This document shows positions 8,338 to 15,840 of a stretch of 26,690 bases of DNA, piece by piece. Each line of letters starts with the position of its first letter. Position 1 is the stretch's first letter. The notes beneath the pieces were generated by a model. The model ran no database searches, had not been told where the DNA came from, and worked only from the letters and a program-made list of their open reading frames with translations. The translations under genes and the position numbers were made by a program. The stretch covers positions 1-26,690 of the forward strand of contig JAGZWV010000026.1 of the NCBI GenBank assembly GCA_018378775.1, in the 5' to 3' direction. This DNA comes from Collinsella sp. GTDB taxonomy: Bacteria; Actinomycetota; Coriobacteriia; Coriobacteriales; Coriobacteriaceae.

Positions 8338-8519
8338 CGAAGGTGAATGGTTTTCCGAGAAGTGAACGAGTAAAACTAGGGCCCCGAAGCATCCGCATTT
8401 TTTGACTGCAAAACAGCAGGATTCATGCGATAAAACCGCAGGAAATGGCGGCAAAAATATGCCAATGCTTCAAGGGTCCAAAATAGGTCGTTCACTTCTC
8501 GGAAAACCATTCACCTTCG
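8338..8519. repeat. 182-bp nested palindrome with perfect 32-bp arms
   Basis: Arms at 8338-8369 and 8488-8519 are perfectly complementary over 32 bases. The interior continues as an imperfect hairpin: GAAGCAT near 8386 pairs with ATGCTTC near 8465. No open frame and no obvious target-site duplication. It could be a miniature mobile element or a structured RNA. Confidence 0.85.
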
Positions 8520-8682
8520 ATTCGGCCCCACCCCAAAGTCCCCGCAGGCAGCAGGCGCGAAGCGCCGAGGCCGCCGCCGGGACCAGGGCCCGCAACAGCC
8601 ACGTGCCCCCACATCAGCCCAGCAGTCCCAACCGACAACGGCCCCATCGCAGGCCGCTCGTAGCAGCGTCATCGCAGGCGGG

Positions 8683-8800
8683 GGCCGGGCTTGGTTTTCA
8701 GAACACTCCGCAGACCAGTGTGGCGCCTTGTCCGCGGCTCCGAAGGAGCAGGACAAGGCGCCACACATGGTCGAGGACGTTCTGAAAACCAAGCCCGGCC
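8683..8800. repeat. 118-bp nested palindrome 3' of asd
   Basis: Perfect 22-bp outer arms at 8683-8704 and 8779-8800. Inner arms of about 21 bases (8713-8733 with 8751-8772) match except for one inserted base; the centre is a short GC-rich loop. It begins about 20 bases after the asd stop, so it would be transcribed at the end of asd and may define its 3' end. Confidence 0.85.
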
Positions 8801-8818
8801 ACCGCCGGACAGGTCACA

Positions 8819-9844
8819 CTACTCGCAGAGCAGCTTAGCGATCTGGACGGCGTTGGTTGCCGCGCCCTTACGGATTTGGTCGCCGCAGCACCAGAAGGTG
8901 ATACCGCGCGCGGCCTCGGGGTTCGAGATGTCGCGGCGCACGCGACCGACCCAAATCAGGTCCTGGTCGGACGTATCCATCGGCATGGGGAAACGGTCGT
9001 GTGCATCCTCGGCAGCCATATCGTCAACCAGCTTGACGCCGGGAGCGGCAGCCAGCGCAGCACGAGCCTCCTCGACCGTAATATCGCGCTCAAACTCGAG
9101 CGTAATGCTCTCGGAGTGCGAACGCAGCACAGGGACGCGCACGCAGGTGCAGTTCACGCGCAGCTCGGGCAGATGCATGATCTTACGGCCCTCGTTCTGC
9201 AGTTTCATCTCCTCGGAGGTAAAGCCCTCCTCCTTGACGCCGCCAATCTGCGGAATCAGGTTGCTCGCCAGCTGGGCGGCAAACGCGCGCGGCTCGGGAA
9301 TCTCCTCGCCACGGCCCAGGGCAGCAAGCTGCGCTTCGAGCTCGGCCATACCGGGAGCACCGGCACCAGAAGCCGCCTGATACGTCGAGACGATCATGCG
9401 CTTCACGCCGGCAAGCTGATGCAGCGGCCACGTGGGAACCAGGCCGATGATGGTCGCGCAGTTGGGATTGGCGATAAGGCCGTGATGCCATTTGATATCG
9501 TCGGCATTGATCTCGGGCACGACCAGCGGCACCTCGGGATCCATGCGGAAGGCGTGGCTGTTGTCGACCACGACGGCTCCGCGCTTGACGGCCTCGGGCA
9601 GCAGCTCCTTAGCGATATCGTCGCCGGCAGCGCCGAGCACGATGTCGCAGCCCTCAAAGGCCTCGGGGCAAGCCTCTTCGATCACGATTTGCTCGCCGCG
9701 GAACTCAACGGTCTTGCCCGCGGAGCGTGCGCTTGCCAACAGCTTGAGCTTGCCGACCGGGAACTCCTGCTCGTTGAGGCACTCGAGCATCTGGGTGCCC
9801 ACGGCTCCCGTCGCGCCCAAAATAGCAACCGTGTACTGTTTCAT
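8819..9844 (-). CDS. asd: aspartate-semialdehyde dehydrogenase
   Basis: 341 aa. The NADP-binding fold opens with AILGATGAVG (7-16); the catalytic cysteine is Cys129 in NPNCATI. YQAASGAG and the late motif RVPVLRSHSES (substrate and histidine region) follow in the usual order. The enzyme reduces aspartyl phosphate to aspartate semialdehyde, the branch point to lysine/diaminopimelate, threonine and methionine. The frame stays open upstream to 9931, but the ATG at 9844 is preceded by AAAGGGGGA and begins the family's normal N-terminus. lysC, the preceding step, lies directly upstream on the same strand. Confidence 0.97.
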   Translation of the reverse strand: MKQYTVAILGATGAVGTQMLECLNEQEFPVGKLKLLASARSAGKTVEFRGEQIVIEEACPEAFEGCDIVLGAAGDDIAKELLPEAVKRGAVVVDNSHAFRMDPEVPLVVPEINADDIKWHHGLIANPNCATIIGLVPTWPLHQLAGVKRMIVSTYQAASGAGAPGMAELEAQLAALGRGEEIPEPRAFAAQLASNLIPQIGGVKEEGFTSEEMKLQNEGRKIMHLPELRVNCTCVRVPVLRSHSESITLEFERDITVEEARAALAAAPGVKLVDDMAAEDAHDRFPMPMDTSDQDLIWVGRVRRDISNPEAARGITFWCCGDQIRKGAATNAVQIAKLLCE

Positions 9845-9921
9845 GCTTCCCCCTTTAAAGGTTGTGGCTTTTGCCCGCACGCCGAGCAGGCCGATTATTG
9901 TTGCCAGTTTATACAAGAACA

Positions 9922-9942
9922 GGGCGGGCATGAAACCCGCCC
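9922..9942 (-). terminator. terminator after lysC
   Basis: GGGCGGG and CCCGCCC arms (9922-9928 and 9936-9942) enclose a 7-nt loop; on the minus strand a T-rich tract (TGTTCTTGT) follows. It lies between lysC and asd, so asd may have its own promoter. Confidence 0.6.
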
Positions 9943-9975
9943 CGTCGAAACGAAACCGAAACGAAACGCCCCGCC

Positions 9976-10007
9976 GTAGATTTTTGAGACATGACCCAAA
10001 AATCTAC
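9976..10007. repeat. 11-bp inverted repeat at the lysC 3' end
   Basis: Perfect arms at 9976-9986 and 9997-10007 (GTAGATTTTTG and its complement) with a 10-nt loop, directly after the lysC stop. The A/T-rich arms and the GC-rich hairpin that follows suggest a 3' end structure. Confidence 0.6.
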
Positions 10008-10017
10008 CGAGCAGTCG

Positions 10018-11406
10018 CTACTTTTTGAGCGCGGCCAGAGCGGGATCAACCGGCGCGGGAGCCTCCAGGTCGGAGACCTTCACAATACCGTTCTCATCGG
10101 AGAAGGCACGGTAAATGGTCCGAATCGCCAGGTCGAAGTCCTTCTCCTCGACACCGATAATGATGTTGATCTCGTCGCAGCTCTGCGAAATCATACGCAC
10201 ACTCACGCCGGCCTGGCCAAGCATGCCAAACAGATGGCCCGAGATGCCGGCACGGCCGCGCAGGTTACGGCCGACGGTCGCGATGAGCGCCAAGCCCTCG
10301 ACAACCTCGATCTCGAGCGGCTCAACCTCCTGCTGAATGTCGCCCACAAGCGAGTACAGTGAATCGTGAACGTCCTGCTCCTGCACCACGGCGCCAAAGC
10401 GGTCGACGCCGGTAGGCATATGCTCGACGGAAACGTCATAGCGCTCGAAGACCGAAAGCGCGCGGCGCATAAAGCCGACGCGGGGCTTGGTGCGGTCGCG
10501 GGCCACGTTGATGGCGACAAAACCGCGCTTGCCGGTCACGCCGGTAATGATGGGCTCTGCCTCGCCCTCGTCGGCCGTCTCGCTAATGATGGTGCCGGGA
10601 TCCTGCGGCGCATTGGTGTTCTTGATGACCAGCGGAATGCCTGCCTCGCGCACGGGGAACACAGCCTCCTCGTGCAGGACGCTTGCGCCCATGTACGAAA
10701 GCTCGCGCAGCTCCTCGTAGGTAACGCGCGCAATGGGCTGAGCCTCGGGAACAATACGCGGATCGGCAGAATAGAAGCCCGAGACGTCGGTCCAGTTCTC
10801 GTACAGATCGGCACCCAGGCACTTAGCCAAGATCGAGCCCGAGATATCGCCGCCGCCACGATCGAGCAGCTTGATCTGGCCCTCACGCGTCGCGCCGTAG
10901 AAACCGGGCATAACAAAGCCGCCCTGCTGACCGTACTCCTGCACCAGCTCGGAGGTGCGATTCATGCTGAGCGTACCGTCGTGATGGAACGCCACAACCG
11001 TCGCGGCGTCCAGGAACGGTAAGCCCAGGTACTCGGCCATCAGGCGGGCGGTAAAGTACTCGCCACGGCTCACAAGCTCCTCGGTGGAGTAGCCGCCCGA
11101 GCGGGCGCGCTCGGCAAAGGCCGCGAACTCCTCACGGATGGGATAGGTGAGCCCCAGCTCGTCAGCGATATCAAAATAGCGCTGGCCGATGTCCTCAAGT
11201 AGTTCCTCGCACGACACGTGATACTTAACGTGCGCGTTAACCAGATAGAGCAGGTCGGTCACCTTGGTGTCGCCCTTAAAGCGGCGGCCGCAGGCGGAAA
11301 CCACCACAAAACGGCGGGCCGGATCGGCATCGACGATGGCCTTGATCTTTTTGAAGTGTTCGGCGTCGGCGACCGACGAGCCGCCAAACTTGGCAATCTT
11401 AATCAT
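10018..11406 (-). CDS. lysC: aspartate kinase, monofunctional
   Basis: 462 aa. The kinase domain begins KIAKFGGSSV (3-12), with the nucleotide-site motif FVVVSACG near 33-40 and GRGGxDxSG seen as DRGGGDISGS; the C-terminal 150 residues form two ACT domains (from about 310) that in this family bind lysine or threonine for feedback control. It phosphorylates aspartate, the first step of the pathway. It resembles the longer LysC form, not the about 405-aa actinobacterial alpha/beta type. The binding site before the ATG is weak (AAGGT about 13 bases away). Divergent from thrC, with 104 bases between the starts. No riboswitch is visible in that gap. Confidence 0.96.
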   Translation of the reverse strand: MIKIAKFGGSSVADAEHFKKIKAIVDADPARRFVVVSACGRRFKGDTKVTDLLYLVNAHVKYHVSCEELLEDIGQRYFDIADELGLTYPIREEFAAFAERARSGGYSTEELVSRGEYFTARLMAEYLGLPFLDAATVVAFHHDGTLSMNRTSELVQEYGQQGGFVMPGFYGATREGQIKLLDRGGGDISGSILAKCLGADLYENWTDVSGFYSADPRIVPEAQPIARVTYEELRELSYMGASVLHEEAVFPVREAGIPLVIKNTNAPQDPGTIISETADEGEAEPIITGVTGKRGFVAINVARDRTKPRVGFMRRALSVFERYDVSVEHMPTGVDRFGAVVQEQDVHDSLYSLVGDIQQEVEPLEIEVVEGLALIATVGRNLRGRAGISGHLFGMLGQAGVSVRMISQSCDEINIIIGVEEKDFDLAIRTIYRAFSDENGIVKVSDLEAPAPVDPALAALKK

Positions 11407-11510
11407 GGGCTGGAGGTTACCTTTCTAAAAGCCTCTGCGAACCTGTTTTGCGTGCTCTGATACCATGGGTTTCACCGATTGGGACCAAGGCATCCGAGGA
11501 GCAGTGTTAT

Positions 11511-13028
11511 ATGGGAACTTATCATAGTACACGAGGACGCACTTTATCGTGCTCAAGTAAGGTGGCAATCCGTACCGGCATCGCTCCCGACGGGGGTTTG
11601 TTTGTCTCGGACGAGCTCGGCACCCAGCAGGTCGATATCAGCTCGCTTGCAGATAAATCGTACTTTGAAATCGCTCAAGATGTGTTGGGAATGTTACTGA
11701 ATGATTACACGGCCGAAGAAATTTCGGCGTGTGTCGACGAGGCATACCGCGGCACATTCGCGAGTGAAGAGGTTACGCCGCTCGTCAAACTCGACGCTGC
11801 GCCGGGCGCTGACGCCCCTCAGACCTATGTGATGGAGCTCTTTGGCGGCCCCACGAGTGCCTTTAAGGACGTCGCCCTGCAGATGCTCCCCCGCTTGATG
11901 GCCCGCACTTCCGCCAAGGACGGCGGCGCCGAGCGCATCATGATCGTCACCGCCACGTCGGGCGACACGGGCAAGGCAGCACTCGCCGGCTTTGCCGACG
12001 CTCCGGGCACGGGCATCACCGTCTTTTATCCCGAGGGCAAGGTCAGCCGCGTCCAGAACCTGCAGATGTCCACACAGGAGGGCGATAACGTCGCCGTCTG
12101 CGGCATCCGCGGCAACTTCGACGATGCCCAGAGTGCCGTCAAGCGCATCTTTGCCGATAAGGAGCTTGCCGAGCGCCTGGAGGCTGCTGGCACGGTGCTT
12201 TCGAGCGCCAACTCCATCAATGTCGGCCGTCTGGTACCGCAGGTCGTCTACTACTTTGCCGCCTATGCGCAGTTGCTGCGCGCCGGCGGCATCGAGGCCG
12301 GCGACGCCGTGGAGTTCTGTGTGCCCACCGGCAACTTTGGCGATATCTTGGCCGGCTACTACGCCAAGCGCATGGGTCTGCCCGTCGCCAAACTCGTCGT
12401 GGCCAGCGACAAGAACAACGTGCTCGCCGACTTCCTGACCACCGGCGTCTACGACCGCAACCGTCCGTTCTTCACCACCATCTCGCCGTCGATGGATATC
12501 CTCATCAGCTCTAACCTGGAGCGCATGCTGTACTTCCTGTCCGATGGCGACTGCGAACTCGTTGCCGGCCTTATGGAGCAGCTGGCACAGACTGGTCGCT
12601 ACGAGGTTCCCGCCGACCTGCTGGCAAAGATTCAGAGCGTCTTTGGCTGCGGTTGGGCCAGCGAAGACGAAGTCCGCGCTGCCATCAAGAGCTGCTGGGA
12701 TGCGAACGGCTACGTAATCGACCCGCACACTGCTTGCGGCTATCACGTCTTTGAAAAGGTCGCTCCCACCGAGGGCGCCAAGGCCCGTGTGCTGCTTTCG
12801 ACCGCCAGCCCCTACAAGTTCCCGCGCGCCTGCTGCGACGCCCTGGGGCTCGACGTTCCCGAGGACGACTTTGAGGCCATGCACGTGCTCGAGCAGGCAA
12901 CCAACACGGTCGCCCCGGCACAGCTCGCCGAGCTCGAGTCCAAGCCCGTCCGCTTCGAAGACGTCTGCGACGTCGATGAGATGGCCAGCTACGTAGAGCA
13001 GGCTGCAAAAAAGATAGCAACCAACTAA
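11511..13028 (+). CDS. thrC: threonine synthase
   Basis: 505 aa, PLP-dependent. The N-terminus (YHSTRGRTLSCSSKVAI, then GIAPDGGLFV) is typical of the family, and the PLP-binding lysine is Lys119 in TSAFKDVALQ. TATSGDTGKAAL and the later PTGNFGDILAGYYAKRMGLP are the phosphate and substrate motifs. It converts O-phosphohomoserine to threonine. The frame is open from 11448, but the ATG at 11511 has GAGGAG nine bases ahead and matches the family start. It is followed by a strong terminator and then thrB, which makes O-phosphohomoserine; the two are probably transcribed separately. Confidence 0.97.
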   Translation: MGTYHSTRGRTLSCSSKVAIRTGIAPDGGLFVSDELGTQQVDISSLADKSYFEIAQDVLGMLLNDYTAEEISACVDEAYRGTFASEEVTPLVKLDAAPGADAPQTYVMELFGGPTSAFKDVALQMLPRLMARTSAKDGGAERIMIVTATSGDTGKAALAGFADAPGTGITVFYPEGKVSRVQNLQMSTQEGDNVAVCGIRGNFDDAQSAVKRIFADKELAERLEAAGTVLSSANSINVGRLVPQVVYYFAAYAQLLRAGGIEAGDAVEFCVPTGNFGDILAGYYAKRMGLPVAKLVVASDKNNVLADFLTTGVYDRNRPFFTTISPSMDILISSNLERMLYFLSDGDCELVAGLMEQLAQTGRYEVPADLLAKIQSVFGCGWASEDEVRAAIKSCWDANGYVIDPHTACGYHVFEKVAPTEGAKARVLLSTASPYKFPRACCDALGLDVPEDDFEAMHVLEQATNTVAPAQLAELESKPVRFEDVCDVDEMASYVEQAAKKIATN

Positions 13029-13040
13029 ACCCCTTATAAG

Positions 13041-13070
13041 GCGCCGGCGAAAGCCGGCGCACCTTCTTTT
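13041..13070 (+). terminator. Rho-independent terminator of thrC
   Basis: GCGCCGGC-GAAA-GCCGGCGC (13041-13060), followed by ACCTTCTTTT. It lies 12 bases after the thrC stop. Confidence 0.85.
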
Positions 13071-13106
13071 ATCAGATACCTACCGGGATGATGACGAACG
13101 TGCATA

Positions 13107-13218
13107 GCGTGCCTGGCTGTTTAGTTCGTCGCGAGTTCCGCACGCAAAGGAAAGCACTTAATGTGCTTTCCGTCTTGCGCAGGACTGCCCGAGCAGCGAA
13201 CTAAACAGCCAGGCACGC
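13107..13218. repeat. 112-bp nested palindrome in the thrB leader
   Basis: Perfect 22-bp outer arms at 13107-13128 and 13197-13218, with an inner perfect 9-bp hairpin GGAAAGCAC/GTGCTTTCC (13149-13157 and 13163-13171, 5-nt loop). The right arm ends two bases before the thrB ribosome binding site GGAGG (13221-13225). In a transcript entering from upstream the arms would pair directly beside that site. Confidence 0.85.
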
Positions 13219-13231
13219 CAGGAGGACTCAC

Positions 13232-14113
13232 ATGATCAAGATCACCGTCCCAGCAACAAGCGCCAACTTGGGCATTGGCTACGATACCCTCGGCATGGCC
13301 GTCAGCCTCTACTCGCACTTTACCTTTGAGCGCGCCGACAAGCTCACCATCACGGGCTGCCCCGAAGAGTTCCAAAACGAGAACAACCTGGTCTATGTGA
13401 GCTTTGTCGATGCGCTGGCCGCATGGGGCGAGCCGGCTTTTCCCGTTGCCATCGACATCCAGACCGACGTGCCCGTCGCCCGCGGCCTGGGCTCCAGCTC
13501 CACCTGCGTCGTCGCCGGCATCATGGCTGCCGCCGCGTTGACGGGCCATACCGTCGACCGCGCCGAGCTCGTCCGCATCGCCACCGAGGTCGAGGGCCAT
13601 CCCGATAACGTCGCCCCCGCTATCCTGGGCGGCGCCGTCTGCTCCTTTACGCCGACCGATTCGCTCCCCCAGTGCCTGCGCTACGAGGTGAGCGATCGTT
13701 TGCGTTTTATTACCGTGATTCCACCTTACGAGGTGCACACGAGCGAGGCACGCAAGGTCGTGCCGCAGGAGATTCCACTCTCCACCGCCGTGTGGCAGAT
13801 GGGCCGCATCGCCGGCATGACGCGCGGCTTGGAGACTGGTGACCTGGACCTGATTGCCGCCGCCAACGACGACCGCATCCAGGAGCCCTATCGTCGCCGC
13901 CTGATCCCCGACTACAACGCCGTGCGCGACACCTGCCTTAACGGCGGCGCTAAGACCATCTGGATTAGCGGCTCGGGCTCGACCCTCATGGCTGTGACCG
14001 ACGACACCATCGTGGCAAAGTTCCTGCAGGTCAAGCTGCGTGAGCAGTTCCCCAAGTGTGACACGCACATTCTGACGTGCGACACGGAAGGCGCCCAGAT
14101 CGAATACCTGTAG
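13232..14113 (+). CDS. thrB: homoserine kinase
   Basis: 293 aa GHMP kinase. The start MIKITVPATSANLGIGYDTL is the classic N-terminal motif; the ATP loop PVARGLGSSS lies at 81-90; HPDNVAPAILGG and the C-terminal WISGSGSTLMA complete the fold. It phosphorylates homoserine for threonine synthase, encoded just upstream. GGAGG lies six bases before the ATG, a very strong site. The leader is occupied by a large palindrome that may control initiation or shield the gene from read-through. No homoserine dehydrogenase gene is present in the window. Confidence 0.97.
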   Translation: MIKITVPATSANLGIGYDTLGMAVSLYSHFTFERADKLTITGCPEEFQNENNLVYVSFVDALAAWGEPAFPVAIDIQTDVPVARGLGSSSTCVVAGIMAAAALTGHTVDRAELVRIATEVEGHPDNVAPAILGGAVCSFTPTDSLPQCLRYEVSDRLRFITVIPPYEVHTSEARKVVPQEIPLSTAVWQMGRIAGMTRGLETGDLDLIAAANDDRIQEPYRRRLIPDYNAVRDTCLNGGAKTIWISGSGSTLMAVTDDTIVAKFLQVKLREQFPKCDTHILTCDTEGAQIEYL

Positions 14114-14134
14114 TCGCCGTCCCGTATACTCGCC

Positions 14135-14261
14135 GGGGAGGCCAGGGGGCTTTGCCCCCAAATCGTCCTCGGACATGGCAGGACCCCCGCTGCGCACTTC
14201 GTGCGGCGGGGGTCCTGCCGTCCTGCGGAAAGATTTGGGGGCAAAGCCCCCTGGCCTCCCC
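14135..14261. repeat. 127-bp nested palindrome between thrB and the XRE gene
   Basis: Perfect 30-bp outer arms at 14135-14164 and 14232-14261, inner perfect arms GGCAGGACCCCCGC and complement around 14177-14190 and 14206-14219, and a small GCAC-TTC-GTGC hairpin at the centre. It lies between convergent genes and could end transcription in both directions, although there is no T-run. Confidence 0.85.
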
Positions 14262-14399
14262 TATGTTAACTTCGCCGGCAGCGGCTACAGGGACCTACGC
14301 TCTGGAAAGGCGCCGGGCTGATAGTTTGGCTTTTTATTGGTAGGGGCTCTTGCTAGGCTGGAGCACTTCCTAGAGGCGGGCATCGGCTGTGTGCTTGGT

Positions 14400-15098
14400 T
14401 TAGGCGGCGCTGGTTTCTTTGTATTCGAAGACTGGTTCTAGGAGGTCCTCGATGTTGCAGTGGAGGGCTTTTGCTATGGCTCTTACGCTTGTAACCGAAG
14501 CTTCATTGATGTTTCTCTGGCGCTGCTCGTACATTTGGATTGAGCGGAGTGACACACCCGATTCGTATGCCAGGTCTTGTTGGGTTTTCTTGAGCCTCTT
14601 TCTTGCTAACGCAAGTTTGGTTTGCCTGGACGCTTTCTTCGCCATATCGCAGACGAGACGAGCCACGCGTTCCTCCGAGGCTTCGTGCCAGGGGTAGTAC
14701 AGGCTGCGTAGCACATCGAATGGAACGACATGCAGCAAATCTTCGAAAGACTCTCCTAGGCGCCACTGAAGGTATGCCAATATCCAGCCTGTCCAATATT
14801 CCGGTGTCTTTTCGAATCGGTAGGTTCGATTTGGCATCGGCCTTGATTGATAGCCCGACCTTTCGGCGATAAGCGCGAACAGCTCAACGCCCGATTTTCC
14901 CGACACTACCCATGCGTTGCCGCATTCGAACTCGCGGGCTACGCCGCTCAGGCAAAAGAGTTCAGCAACTTCCGATCCTTCTGCCCCATAATCGTTAACG
15001 GCATAGTCAAAGCAGTCGCCGAGGTTGTTCATTGCATCCTCAAGGTAGTAGACGGGGTATGTCCTACTCGGCCCACGATCCGTTAACTCTTGGATCAT
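14400..15098 (-). CDS. XRE-type regulator, partner of the DUF3990 gene
   Basis: 232 aa. Residues 1-155 are a conserved partner domain (DCFDYAVNDYG, ELFCLSGVAREFECG, KTPEYWTGWILAYLQW), seen by memory in proteins encoded beside DUF3990 genes. Residues 162-222 are a Cro/CI helix-turn-helix (LKKTQQDLAYESGVSLRSIQ, then EQRQRNINEA). This order, with DNA binding at the C-terminus, suits an antitoxin-like regulator whose N-terminal part could bind the partner enzyme. The start at 15098 lies inside the DUF3990 gene (35-base overlap) and has GGGAGGG about nine bases ahead, so translation is probably coupled. The upstream palindrome offers two operator-like sites. The antitoxin role is inferred. Confidence 0.85.
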   Translation of the reverse strand: MIQELTDRGPSRTYPVYYLEDAMNNLGDCFDYAVNDYGAEGSEVAELFCLSGVAREFECGNAWVVSGKSGVELFALIAERSGYQSRPMPNRTYRFEKTPEYWTGWILAYLQWRLGESFEDLLHVVPFDVLRSLYYPWHEASEERVARLVCDMAKKASRQTKLALARKRLKKTQQDLAYESGVSLRSIQMYEQRQRNINEASVTSVRAIAKALHCNIEDLLEPVFEYKETSAA

Positions 15099-15747
15099 TT
15101 AAATCAACCCTCCCTGCCATCAAATCCCTAATGTCGACACCATCAGAGTCAAATCCGTTTACAGTATCCAGGTACTTTCGTCGAGCGTTCTGTTCTCGCT
15201 CAAATCGTTTGGGATAAAACTCAGCTCCCGAGGCCTGCTTCCAATCGCGAAACTTAATCGCCGAGAACGCACGCTCACTCATAAGCGCATATTGAATGCC
15301 CAAATCCCCCAAAAACATAATGCGCTGCAATTGCCTGAGCGAAATCATGCCGTTGACAAACTGTCTTGCAAACGAGAAATAGGAATCGTCTGCACGATAG
15401 CCTCGAATAACGTCATAGGGAGAAATATCAATCAGGCAGTTATCCAGCAGATAACGAAGCCCCTCGCGTGCTACTGGCGTTGAAACATTAAACTCTCTGT
15501 TATTCGCCAGAATTGCAAGCCAGTTGAGAATCGAGAACTCACCTGATTCCAAATCCAAAATCGCAAGGCCATCTAAATCAAGCTCATATCGATTGGCAAT
15601 GCCATCAGACTCGGTCCGACATGCCCACTCCATTGCCATTTCCTCATGCGGTGTGCAATAAAACCCGCGCCCATAGTCATTGAATTGCCTGCATTTATCC
15701 AACGATGGATGCTCGACAACAACCTCCGACCCGTGCCAAAGCTCCAT
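15064..15747 (-). CDS. DUF3990-family protein, ADP-ribosyltransferase-like
   Basis: 227 aa cytoplasmic protein. The N-terminus reads LWHGS (3-7) and, 18 residues on, DYGRGFYCT (24-32): the HG...GxGFY pattern of the H-Y class of ADP-ribosyltransferase folds, which fits the DUF3990 family. Downstream motifs include YDVIRGYRADDSYF and a C-terminal KFRD region. If active it would transfer ADP-ribose from NAD to an unknown target, and such families include toxins. It is the first gene of a two-gene operon with an overlapping XRE gene. AGGAGG lies five bases before the ATG and directly follows the T-run of a 47-bp palindrome. Activity and toxicity are not shown by sequence alone. Confidence 0.85.
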   Translation of the reverse strand: MELWHGSEVVVEHPSLDKCRQFNDYGRGFYCTPHEEMAMEWACRTESDGIANRYELDLDGLAILDLESGEFSILNWLAILANNREFNVSTPVAREGLRYLLDNCLIDISPYDVIRGYRADDSYFSFARQFVNGMISLRQLQRIMFLGDLGIQYALMSERAFSAIKFRDWKQASGAEFYPKRFEREQNARRKYLDTVNGFDSDGVDIRDLMAGRVDLNDPRVNGSWAE

Positions 15748-15763
15748 ATCGACCTCCTAAAAA

Positions 15764-15810
15764 ATATCACCCCAGTGATAGTTTACCAATAACTATCACT
15801 GGGGTGATAT
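15764..15810. promoter_or_regulatory. 47-bp perfect palindrome: engB terminator and/or double operator
   Basis: Perfect 20-bp arms (15764-15783 and 15791-15810) with a 7-nt loop. On the minus strand TTTTTT follows directly, the form of an intrinsic terminator for engB. Each arm also contains its own palindrome TATCAC-N4-GTGATA (15765-15780 and 15794-15809; centres 29 bp apart), the form of XRE operators. A possible TTGGTA-N17-TATTTT promoter overlaps it, but its start point would fall in the ribosome binding site. Confidence 0.75.
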
Positions 15811-15840
15811 GAACGGGGGCTTTTGACGGTTTAACCCTGA

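Larger units (their letters stand above)
8179..8818. other. 640-base non-coding stretch with two large palindromes
   Basis: No convincing gene on either strand. It holds the palindromes at 8338-8519 and 8683-8800, separated by GC-rich unstructured sequence. Confidence 0.7.

Noticed and set aside
8338..8519. Invertible promoter flanked by inverted repeats
   Set aside because: The interior is itself nearly palindromic, so inversion would change little; no promoter pair and no recombinase gene are present. The same applies to the palindromes at 13107 and 14135.
11407..11510. Lysine riboswitch or threonine attenuator in the lysC/thrC gap
   Set aside because: The 104-base gap is too short for a lysine riboswitch and has no Thr-rich leader peptide or paired hairpins.
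15131..15145. Match of about 15 bases between the DUF3990 gene and the window end (GTCGACACCATCAG)
   Set aside because: Short, inside coding sequence in one copy, and with no extended similarity; most likely chance.
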